Shown: piece after piece, positions 6,505-13,215 of the stretch | Numbering within the stretch: the first letter of the stretch is position 1 | Layout of the letters: the number at the start of each line of letters is the position of its first letter | DNA from: Lactobacillus delbrueckii | GTDB taxonomy: Bacteria > Bacillota > Bacilli > Lactobacillales > Lactobacillaceae | Reading direction: 5' to 3' | Assembly (NCBI GenBank): GCA_004556255.1 | Contig: SFHY01000003.1 | Coordinates: forward strand, 1 to 27,004 | Length of the DNA: 27,004 nt | Notes under the pieces: generated by a model | Database searches by the model: none | Seen by the model: the letters and a program-made list of their open reading frames with translations, nothing else | Told to the model about the DNA's origin: nothing | Position numbers and translations under genes: made by a program

Positions 6505-8715
6505 ATGTTAAAGCCAGCAGCAGAAACTGTGAGCCTGAATTTCGCTAACGCGCCGAAGAAGTTCATCAAGCGCGACGGCGCCCCATTTAAATTTGAACAA
6601 TTCAAGCTGGAAATGGTTCTGGATGAACTTGGCCTGGAAGACAGCGAAATCAAGGCTGCCGTTTTGAGCAAGGTCTACGGCAAGCTGGCCGCCTACACGG
6701 TTGACGCCGTTCAGGTCCACGATGCTTTTAAAGCCAGCTTGAACGAACTGGGCTATCTGAATGAAGCCAAGGAATACGAAGCCAAGCGGCAGGAAGATGA
6801 AGCTGACTGGCGGGCAGAAACTGACACCAAGCAGCGCCTGGCTAAGCTGGTCGACAAGGACCCAAGCATCGTCCACGAAAATGCCAACAAGGACTCTGAC
6901 GTCTTTGCCACCCAGCGGGACCTGACTGCCGGGACGGTGGGCAAGACGGTTGGCCTGACCTTGATGCCCCAGCACATCGCCAAGGCCCACCTGCGGGGGG
7001 ACATCCACTGGCATGACCTGGACTACACGCCCCTTTCACCAATGTCCAACTGTTGCTTGATCGACTTTGACTACATGCTCAACCACGGCTTCAAGATCGG
7101 CAACGCCTTCGTGGAAGTGCCGAACTCCATCCGGGTGGCCACCAGCCAGGTAGCCCAGATCATCACCAGCGTGGCTTCCAGCCAATACGGCGGCTGCTCC
7201 TTTGACCGCTGCGACGAAGTTTTGGCGCCTTTTGCCGAAAAGAACTACGAAAAGCACCTGGAAGAAGGGCGCGAATTTATCGACGACGAAGACAAGGTGC
7301 AGGCTTTTGCCAAGAAGCGGACCCAAAAGGACATCTACGACGCTATGCAGAGCCTGGAATACGAGATCAACACCATGTTCTCCAGCCAGGGGCAGACGCC
7401 TTTCACCACCTTGGGCTTCGGTCTGGGGACCAACTGGATTGAAAAGGAAATCCAAAAGGACATCTTGAAGGTCCGCATCGAAGGCCTGGGTCGGGAACAC
7501 CGGACAGCCATCTTCCCGAAGCTGGTCTTCACTTTGAAGAAGGGGCTTAACCTCCACCCGGGCGACCCGAACTACGATGTTAAGAAGCTGGCTCTGGAAT
7601 GTGCAACCAAGCGGATGTACCCAGACGTTTTGAGCTACGACAAGATCATCGACATCACCGGCTCCTTCAAGGCCCCGATGGGCTGCCGGTCCTTCCTGCA
7701 AGGCTGGAAGGATGAAAATGGCCAGGAAGTCAACTCCGGGCGGATGAACCTGGGCGTGGTTACTTTGAACCTGCCAAGAATCGCCATGGAAAGCCAGGGC
7801 GACATGGACCGCTTCTGGGAAATCTTCAATGACCGCCTGGAACTGGGCCGGCAAGCCTGCGAATACAAGGCTAAGAAGGTCACTGAAGCTAAGCCGGTCA
7901 ACGCTCCAACCCTGTACGAATACGGCGCCTTTGGCCAAGGGGTTGGCGATGACGGTGACGTCAACGACTTCTTCAAGAACGGCCGGGCCACGGTTTCCCT
8001 GGGCTACATCGGCCTTTACGAAGTTGGCACGGTCTTCTACGGGCCAGACTGGGAAAAGAACCCGGAAGCCAAGGCCTTCACTTTGGAAGTGGTCAAGAAG
8101 CTGCATGATGCCTGCGCCAAGTGGGAAAAGGAAGACCCGAACCACTACCACTACAGCGTCTACTCCACCCCAAGCGAAAGTCTGACTGACCGCTTCTGCC
8201 GCCTGGACACGGAAAAGTTCGGCAAGGTCAAGGACATCACGGACAAGGAATACTACACCAACTCCTTCCACTACGACGTCCGCAAGCACCCGACCCCATT
8301 TGAAAAGCTGGACTTTGAAAAGGACTACCCATACTACGCAGCTGGTGGTTTCATCCACTACTGCGAATACCCGAACCTGAAGCAAAACCCGGCCGCCCTG
8401 GAAGCTGTCTGGGACTGGGCTTACGACAGAGTCGGCTACCTGGGTACCAACACCCCGATCGACAAGTGCTACGAATGCGGCTTCGCCGGTGAGTTCAAGT
8501 CAACCGCCAAGGGCTTTGAATGCCCGCAATGCGGCAATCACAACCCGGAAACCTGCGACTGCGTCAAGCGGACCTGCGGCTATCTGGGTAACCCATTGAA
8601 GCGACCAATGGTCCACGGCCGGCACGAAGAAATCGCCCACCGGGCCAAGCACATGAGCTTGGGCATGGTCAGCGAGGAAGCCAGCCTGGAAAAGCAGAAG
8701 AACAGCCAATACTAA
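6505..8715 (+). CDS. nrdD: Anaerobic ribonucleoside-triphosphate reductase (class III)
   Basis: A 736-residue class III reductase that makes dNTPs from NTPs without oxygen, using a glycyl radical installed by NrdG. The N-terminal ATP-cone (about residues 15-95) would give allosteric control. The C-terminus has a zinc site of two CxxC pairs, Cys655/Cys658 and Cys673/Cys676, and the radical motif Arg-Thr-Cys-Gly692-Tyr-Leu. Cysteines near residues 183-184 and Cys231 are candidates for the active site. I start at ATG 6505 with TAAGAGG 9 nt upstream. A TTG at 6481 in frame would add eight residues but has no ribosome-binding site. The gene sits behind the NrdR/DnaA-like control region and is separated from nrdG by a terminator. 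The 449-codon open frame antisense to it is a shadow of third-position GC bias. Confidence 0.97.
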   Translation: MLKPAAETVSLNFANAPKKFIKRDGAPFKFEQFKLEMVLDELGLEDSEIKAAVLSKVYGKLAAYTVDAVQVHDAFKASLNELGYLNEAKEYEAKRQEDEADWRAETDTKQRLAKLVDKDPSIVHENANKDSDVFATQRDLTAGTVGKTVGLTLMPQHIAKAHLRGDIHWHDLDYTPLSPMSNCCLIDFDYMLNHGFKIGNAFVEVPNSIRVATSQVAQIITSVASSQYGGCSFDRCDEVLAPFAEKNYEKHLEEGREFIDDEDKVQAFAKKRTQKDIYDAMQSLEYEINTMFSSQGQTPFTTLGFGLGTNWIEKEIQKDILKVRIEGLGREHRTAIFPKLVFTLKKGLNLHPGDPNYDVKKLALECATKRMYPDVLSYDKIIDITGSFKAPMGCRSFLQGWKDENGQEVNSGRMNLGVVTLNLPRIAMESQGDMDRFWEIFNDRLELGRQACEYKAKKVTEAKPVNAPTLYEYGAFGQGVGDDGDVNDFFKNGRATVSLGYIGLYEVGTVFYGPDWEKNPEAKAFTLEVVKKLHDACAKWEKEDPNHYHYSVYSTPSESLTDRFCRLDTEKFGKVKDITDKEYYTNSFHYDVRKHPTPFEKLDFEKDYPYYAAGGFIHYCEYPNLKQNPAALEAVWDWAYDRVGYLGTNTPIDKCYECGFAGEFKSTAKGFECPQCGNHNPETCDCVKRTCGYLGNPLKRPMVHGRHEEIAHRAKHMSLGMVSEEASLEKQKNSQY

Positions 8716-8732
8716 ACGAAAAGAATTATACT

Positions 8733-8763
8733 AATAGGCAGGAATCTTTCCTGCCTATTTTTT
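8733..8763 (+). terminator. Strong terminator between nrdD and nrdG
   Basis: Perfect 12-bp stem AATAGGCAGGAA/TTCCTGCCTATT with a TCT loop, followed by a T-run. No promoter is evident before nrdG 24 nt later, so nrdG is probably expressed by partial readthrough. Confidence 0.9.
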
Positions 8764-8786
8764 ATCGAGAGCAAAGGAGAAGCGAG

Positions 8787-9509
8787 ATGCCAGAGAAAGA
8801 CAAGAATCAGCAAGAAGGCCCTGACGTCCGGGACAACTTAATCCGGATCAGCGTCGGCGGGGAAACGGTCTTTGTGGACGCCAACCAGTACAAGGCTAAA
8901 AATGCCGGCCAGACGGCCAAGCCCCGGAAGATGAAGCGCCAGCCCAAGAACCCCAAGCCGGGCGAATGGATCTCAGAAGATTACAGCAAGCACAAGATTG
9001 CTGACTACAAGCCCTTCAACTTCGTTGACGGGGAAGGGGTCCGCTGCTCCTTATACGTGTCCGGCTGCCTCTTTGACTGCCCGGGCTGCTACAACCTGGC
9101 CGCCCAGAACTTCAACTACGGCCGCCCCTACACTCAGGAATTGGAAGACCAGATCATCGCGGACATCGGCCAGTCTTATGTCCAAGGGCTGACCTTGCTT
9201 GGCGGGGAACCTTTTTTGAACACCTGGGTCTGCAACCGGATCATCGACCGGGTCCGGGCCGAATACGGCCATAGCAAGGACGTCTGGTCCTGGTCCGGCT
9301 ATACCTGGGAAGAACTTTTAAAGGAAACCCCGGACAAAGTGGAAATGCTCAAGAAGCTGGACATCCTGGTTGACGGCCGCTTTATGGACAACTTGAAGGA
9401 CCTGACCCTGCAGTTCAGAGGGTCCAGCAACCAGCGGATCATCGACGTGCAGAAGTCCCTGGCGACCCCGGATCTGCACCCGGTCATCTGGGACAAGCTG
9501 CAGAGATAG
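8787..9509 (+). CDS. nrdG: Anaerobic ribonucleotide reductase activating enzyme (radical SAM)
   Basis: A 240-residue radical SAM enzyme that reduces S-adenosylmethionine at a [4Fe-4S] cluster to generate the glycyl radical of NrdD. The cluster cysteines are in CLFDCPGC: Cys94, Cys98 and Cys101. A glycine-rich SAM motif (TLLGGEPF) lies near residue 136. AAAGGAG at 8773-8779 supports the ATG at 8787. The usual family start corresponds to about residue 49, where there is an in-frame ATG at 8931. The first 48 residues, including DNLIRISVGGETVFVDANQY, are therefore an extension. Its codon bias matches the rest, so I include it. The next gene follows after 17 nt. Expression may be limited by the terminator upstream. 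Confidence 0.94.
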   Translation: MPEKDKNQQEGPDVRDNLIRISVGGETVFVDANQYKAKNAGQTAKPRKMKRQPKNPKPGEWISEDYSKHKIADYKPFNFVDGEGVRCSLYVSGCLFDCPGCYNLAAQNFNYGRPYTQELEDQIIADIGQSYVQGLTLLGGEPFLNTWVCNRIIDRVRAEYGHSKDVWSWSGYTWEELLKETPDKVEMLKKLDILVDGRFMDNLKDLTLQFRGSSNQRIIDVQKSLATPDLHPVIWDKLQR

Positions 9510-9526
9510 TTTTTAGCGAGGAAAAA

Positions 9527-10084
9527 ATGAACGAAGAAAAACGCGCCCTGGTTAACCAGGTCATCGGCCAGCTGCAGACCGTCATCGACCCGGAGCTCCT
9601 GGTCAATGTGGTCGACCTGGGCCTCATCTACGGAGTCGACATCGATGATGAGGGCAACTGCCTGGTGACCATGACCTTGACGACCGCCGGCTGCCCCTTA
9701 AACGACTACCTCAACCGGGAAATCCGCCAGGCGGTGGGCCAGCTGGATGCTATCAAGCAGGTGGACATCAAGCTGGTCTGGTACCCGGTCTGGACCCCGG
9801 ACCGCTTAAGCGAGCAGGCGAAAAAGCAGCTGGGTATCAAGGAGGAACCGGCTCCGGCGGCTAAGGAGATCAACCTCCACCAGCCGATCAAGGCTTTCGC
9901 TGACCAGTATCCGGAATTTACCGAAGACATGGCCGAGATCGGCTTCAACCGGATTAAGATTCCGGGCATGCTGGACACGGTGGGCCGGCTGATGACCCTG
10001 CCGATGGGCTGCCGGGCCATGGGCTTTGACCTGGAAGAAGTTAAGGAGAAGCTGCGCTTGAAGGGATACGAGGTAACTGAGTGA
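9527..10084 (+). CDS. DUF59 (MIP18-like) and DUF1858 two-domain protein
   Basis: A 185-residue cytoplasmic protein. Residues 1-95 resemble the DUF59/MIP18 family of iron-sulfur cluster assembly factors (SufT and related), with the TAGCP motif containing the conserved Cys56. Residues 118-180 resemble DUF1858, a short helical domain often found with hybrid-cluster and hemerythrin-type proteins, with the Gly-Cys162 motif. An Ala/Pro-rich linker joins the two. It lies 17 nt after nrdG (GCGAGG ribosome-binding site) and its stop overlaps the start of the DUF438 gene. The location suggests cluster delivery to NrdG or redox maturation of the reductase, but this is inference. The domain assignments are from pattern recognition and should be confirmed by profile search. 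Confidence 0.85.
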   Translation: MNEEKRALVNQVIGQLQTVIDPELLVNVVDLGLIYGVDIDDEGNCLVTMTLTTAGCPLNDYLNREIRQAVGQLDAIKQVDIKLVWYPVWTPDRLSEQAKKQLGIKEEPAPAAKEINLHQPIKAFADQYPEFTEDMAEIGFNRIKIPGMLDTVGRLMTLPMGCRAMGFDLEEVKEKLRLKGYEVTE

Positions 10085-11400
10085 TGACTATGTCTTTAAA
10101 AGAGAGGCAGGAGAAGCTGCTGGAGATCCTGCGCCTTTTGCAGGAAAAAGGGGACTTTGACCAGGCTAAGGCAATGTTCAATGAAGCTTTTTCCTCAGTC
10201 TCGGTCAAGGAAATCACGGAAGCTGAGCGGGCCTTGATCGCCGGCGGCCTCAACCCCCAGGAAATCCAGAACTTGTGCACGGTCCATGCGGAAGTCTTCC
10301 GGGGATCGATCGGCGAGCAAGAAGTGGGGGATGCTTTTGCCCGGCCGGGCCACCCGGTCCAGACCTTGAAGCAGGAGAATGTCGTTTTGACTTCCTTGGT
10401 CAACGATGCCCTTTTGCCAGACCTAGCCAAGTATGAAGCCAATCCGGCCCCGGACCTTCTGGCCAAAATCAAGCAGGAGCTGGCTGACCTGGCCCAAGTG
10501 GACAAGCACTACACCAGAAAAGAAATCTCCATGTTTCCCTTGATGACCAAGTACGGCATCACGGCCCCGCCCCAAGTCATGTGGGGGGTAGATGATGATA
10601 TCCGGGGCTGGATCAAGGAGGCCCGGCAGGCGGCTGAAACGGGCGAGGCAGAACTTTTGGCCAAAAAGGTCAAGCAGGCCGCCAAGGAAGTCACTGAGAT
10701 GATCTTCAAGGAAGAGGCAATCATGCTGCCGCTCTTGACGGAAGTGGCGACGCCGGCCGACTGGCTCAGGGTCAAGGAAGACGAGCCCCGGGTGGGCTAC
10801 TGCTTGATTCCCAATCCGCCAGCTTGGCGGCCATCCGCGGCCGAATTGGCTGAGAAAAAGGCAGCTGACCCGGCAGCGATCGCCAAGTGGAACGACCAGA
10901 TCGGGACTTTTGCCAGCCAGCTGGGCGGCAATGAAGCCGAAAACTACCAAAAGCTGGTGGAGGTCGAGCCGGTGGAAGAAAAAGCCCGGCCGGCCCTGAC
11001 CGATTCTTTTATTGAGTTCGCGGAAGGCAGCCTCAGCTATGAGCAGCTCTCAGCCGTCCTGGACCTTCTGCCCCTGGACCTGGTCTTTGTGGACAAGGAC
11101 GACGTCATCCGCTACTTTGGCGGCAGCTGCGGCTTTTATCCCCATTCTAAAAACGACCTGGGCATGAACCTCTTTAGCATTCACATGCCAAAAAGCGTGC
11201 CTAAGGTCAAGGCTATTGTGGACGATCTGAGAAGCGGGAGAAAGGACAAGCATGCCTTCTGGTTTGAAGTCCGGGGCCGCTTTGTCTACATCCAATACCT
11301 GGCCGTCAGAAACAAGGCCGGGGAGTACCTGGGCGTTTTGGAAGTCCTGCAGGATATTACCGACCTGCGCGCCTTGCAAGGAAAGAAGAAAGAGTTGTAG
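10084..11400 (+). CDS. DUF438, hemerythrin-like and PAS domain protein
   Basis: A 438-residue protein. DUF438 occupies about residues 1-75. A hemerythrin-like HHE four-helix region follows at about 88-225, with candidate metal ligands His90, His142 in KHYTRKE, Glu146, and Glu209/210 in FKEEAIMLP. A PAS sensor domain lies at about 310-435 (LDLVFVDKDDVIRYFGG). No transmembrane segment or output domain is visible. Related proteins are thought to sense or bind oxygen, nitric oxide or iron; none of these is shown here. The ATG at 10084 overlaps the previous stop as TGATG, with GAGG 10 nt upstream, so translation is coupled to the DUF59-DUF1858 gene. Alternatives are the GTG at 10081 or the ATG at 10090. 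A terminator follows. I infer a role in protecting or monitoring the oxygen-sensitive NrdDG system. Confidence 0.87.
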   Translation: MTMSLKERQEKLLEILRLLQEKGDFDQAKAMFNEAFSSVSVKEITEAERALIAGGLNPQEIQNLCTVHAEVFRGSIGEQEVGDAFARPGHPVQTLKQENVVLTSLVNDALLPDLAKYEANPAPDLLAKIKQELADLAQVDKHYTRKEISMFPLMTKYGITAPPQVMWGVDDDIRGWIKEARQAAETGEAELLAKKVKQAAKEVTEMIFKEEAIMLPLLTEVATPADWLRVKEDEPRVGYCLIPNPPAWRPSAAELAEKKAADPAAIAKWNDQIGTFASQLGGNEAENYQKLVEVEPVEEKARPALTDSFIEFAEGSLSYEQLSAVLDLLPLDLVFVDKDDVIRYFGGSCGFYPHSKNDLGMNLFSIHMPKSVPKVKAIVDDLRSGRKDKHAFWFEVRGRFVYIQYLAVRNKAGEYLGVLEVLQDITDLRALQGKKKEL

Positions 11401-11417
11401 AATTGTAATAAAGAGAG

Positions 11418-11448
11418 AAGCCATGACTTGCTGAGTCGTGGTTTTCTT
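11418..11448 (+). terminator. Terminator of the nrdG-DUF59-DUF438 unit
   Basis: Stem AAGCCATGACT with AGTCGTGGTTT (two G-T pairs), loop TGCTG, then TTCTT. Confidence 0.8.
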
Positions 11449-11449
11449 A

Positions 11450-11477
11450 TTGCCTGGAGTATTTTTACTGTTATTTT
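11450..11477 (+). promoter_or_regulatory. Possible promoter of the MFS gene
   Basis: TTGCCT (11450-11455), a 16-bp spacer, then an extended -10 TGTTATTTT (hexamer 11472-11477). The leader to the ATG at 11506 would be about 22 nt. Confidence 0.4.
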
Positions 11478-11505
11478 TTTGCTGAACGTAAGGAGGAATG
11501 GAAAA

Positions 11506-12726
11506 ATGAAAACTAAACACGGACAGAGCCAGTTGCCGGAAATTGCGCTGCCCTGGCTGGTCGTGGCCGAACTGGCTACTTGGATCGGGGCCAGCTTCAT
11601 TTGGCCACTGACTTCCGTTTACCTAAACAAGCGGTTGGGGATCAGCCTGTCGGTAATCGGGATCGTCCTCTTCTGCAACTGCGCGGCCAATATGCTGGGG
11701 TCAACCATCAGCGGCCGGCTTTTTGACCGCCTTAATCCTTATCCTTTGATTGTGGGCGGGATGCTGCTGGATGCCATCGTCCTGTTGGCCATGGCCTTCT
11801 TCCATGGCTGGCCGGTTTACTGGGTCTGGCTGGCCTGTACGGGCTTTTTAGGGGGCTGGAACGGGGCCCTGGTCAATTCCATTGCCACCAGCCTGCGCAA
11901 GTATCCGGGCCGGTATGTCTTCAATATTCTCTACTTCTCCCAGAACCTGGGGGTGGTAATCGGGACCTTGATTGTCGGCTACCTTTACGACTACTCAATT
12001 GAGCTGCTCTTTATCATAGCCAGCTGCCTTTTCTTGATCGGGACTTTGGTGGCCTTCTTCAAGTTCAAGCCAATCGTGGCCTACCATGCCCGCCGGCAGG
12101 AGCAAAAGAAGACCGGCCAGACACCGCTGAAGGCGGAAAAGATGCCGAAGGCCAACTTCTGGATGACCATGGGCTTCTTCATCACCCTGGGGGTAACCTG
12201 GCTGATGTACATGAACTGGGAGTCCAACCTGTCCGTTTACATGGTCAGCCTGGGGATTCCTTTCCACCTTTACTCAACTTTGTGGACGATCAATGCCGGC
12301 ATCATCGTGGTCGTGCAGCTGATTTTGGCCCGTTTCCCGCGGATCTTCAAGAGCATCTACCAGCAGATTTATTTCGGGATTTTCATGTTTGCCGTGTCCT
12401 GGCTGACCTTGATTTTCGCCAAGACCTACCCGGGCTTCGTCTTGTCCATGTCAATCCTGACCTTGGGTGAATCGACGGCCTTTTCCGCTATTCCGGCCTA
12501 TGTCAATGACATGTCGCCGTATTCCAGCAAGGGCAAGTACCAGGGGATGACCCTGGTGGCCAGCGGGGTCGGCCGGGCCTTCGGGCCGCTTTTCGGCGGG
12601 ACCCTGATCGATCTCTTCGGCTACAAGACCATGTTCGTGATCGCCAGCTGCGGCATCTTCCTTTGCCTTTTGGCCCTCTTGCCGCTGAGAGCCAAGCTGA
12701 AGGACCAGGTGCAGTTCTTCAAGTAG
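11506..12726 (+). CDS. Major facilitator superfamily transporter
   Basis: A 406-residue membrane protein with about 12 hydrophobic segments split by a basic, hydrophilic central loop (around residues 188-218, QEQKKTG to KAEKMPK), the layout of a two-bundle MFS carrier. The segment after the second helix (SGRLFDRLNP, near residue 75) matches the conserved cytoplasmic loop of the superfamily. The C-terminal half has GRAFGPLFGG, typical of drug-efflux-like members. The substrate cannot be deduced; sugar or drug export are both possible. The ATG at 11506 follows AAGGAGG at 11490-11496. The frame extends upstream to 11428, but that would run through the preceding terminator. It stands alone between two terminators. 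Confidence 0.9.
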   Translation: MKTKHGQSQLPEIALPWLVVAELATWIGASFIWPLTSVYLNKRLGISLSVIGIVLFCNCAANMLGSTISGRLFDRLNPYPLIVGGMLLDAIVLLAMAFFHGWPVYWVWLACTGFLGGWNGALVNSIATSLRKYPGRYVFNILYFSQNLGVVIGTLIVGYLYDYSIELLFIIASCLFLIGTLVAFFKFKPIVAYHARRQEQKKTGQTPLKAEKMPKANFWMTMGFFITLGVTWLMYMNWESNLSVYMVSLGIPFHLYSTLWTINAGIIVVVQLILARFPRIFKSIYQQIYFGIFMFAVSWLTLIFAKTYPGFVLSMSILTLGESTAFSAIPAYVNDMSPYSSKGKYQGMTLVASGVGRAFGPLFGGTLIDLFGYKTMFVIASCGIFLCLLALLPLRAKLKDQVQFFK

Positions 12727-12748
12727 AGCATTTTTAGCATTTTTGCAA

Positions 12749-12785
12749 AAATAAGACCGGATTTTCATTCTGGCCTTATTTTTTT
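12749..12785 (+). terminator. Terminator after the MFS gene
   Basis: Stem AATAAGACCGGA/TCTGGCCTTATT with one mismatch and one G-T pair, loop of 7 nt, followed by five T. Confidence 0.8.
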
Positions 12786-12794
12786 GCACTTTGA

Positions 12795-12824
12795 TTGAAC
12801 AGGGAAGCAGTTAACGGGTAAAAT
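12795..12824 (+). promoter_or_regulatory. Promoter of the glutaredoxin-like gene and pepO
   Basis: TTGAAC (12795-12800), an 18-bp spacer, TAAAAT (12819-12824). The leader would be about 25 nt. Confidence 0.55.
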
Positions 12825-12854
12825 AAGAAGATAGTGAGAAAAGGAGGAAAAAAC

Positions 12855-13193
12855 ATGCTCAAGGTTTACGGGACAAAAATCTGTCCGGACTGCATCGCCT
12901 GTGAGGCCAGTTTTAAAAAGTATGGCATCGACTATGAATTTATCAATATTTTCGCGACTATGCCGGATTTCAAGGAATTTTTGCGCTTGCGGGATGCCAG
13001 TCCCGCCTTTGCTCACGCTAAGGAGCAGGGCAACGCGGGGATTCCAGCCTGCGTCAAGGAAGACGGGGAAATTTTTACCGACTGGGAAGGTTTCTTAAAG
13101 GACCAAGGCTTAGAGCCAATCTGGCCGGAAGCCGCCGACCAGGTCAAGGCTGAAATTGAAGCTCAGTGCGACCTGCGCCAGCACAACTGCTAG
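12855..13193 (+). CDS. Glutaredoxin-like thiol protein
   Basis: A 112-residue small protein with a thioredoxin-type fold signature. A beta strand (LKVYGTKI) leads to the redox motif Cys10-Pro-Asp-Cys13, with a third Cys16 three residues on. The cis-proline region follows as Gly-Ile-Pro-Ala-Cys66, an extra cysteine at that site. Two more cysteines, 105 and 112, lie at the C-terminal end. The CPDC motif resembles glutaredoxin-like proteins of unknown partner and differs from NrdH (usually CxQC) and from thioredoxin (CGPC). It would act in the cytoplasm as a thiol-disulfide reductant. The ATG at 12855 follows AAGGAGG (12841-12847). pepO follows after 22 nt with its own strong ribosome-binding site, so the two are co-transcribed. 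Confidence 0.85.
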   Translation: MLKVYGTKICPDCIACEASFKKYGIDYEFINIFATMPDFKEFLRLRDASPAFAHAKEQGNAGIPACVKEDGEIFTDWEGFLKDQGLEPIWPEAADQVKAEIEAQCDLRQHNC

Positions 13194-13215
13194 CTGAAAA
13201 AAGGAGGAAGAAATA

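Noticed and set aside
7036..8385. 449-codon open frame antisense to nrdD
   Set aside because: Strong third-position GC bias of nrdD removes stop codons from the antisense frame; there is no ribosome-binding site and its composition is not protein-like.
11428..11505. Upstream extension of the MFS gene
   Set aside because: It runs through the preceding terminator, whereas the ATG at 11506 has a consensus AAGGAGG.
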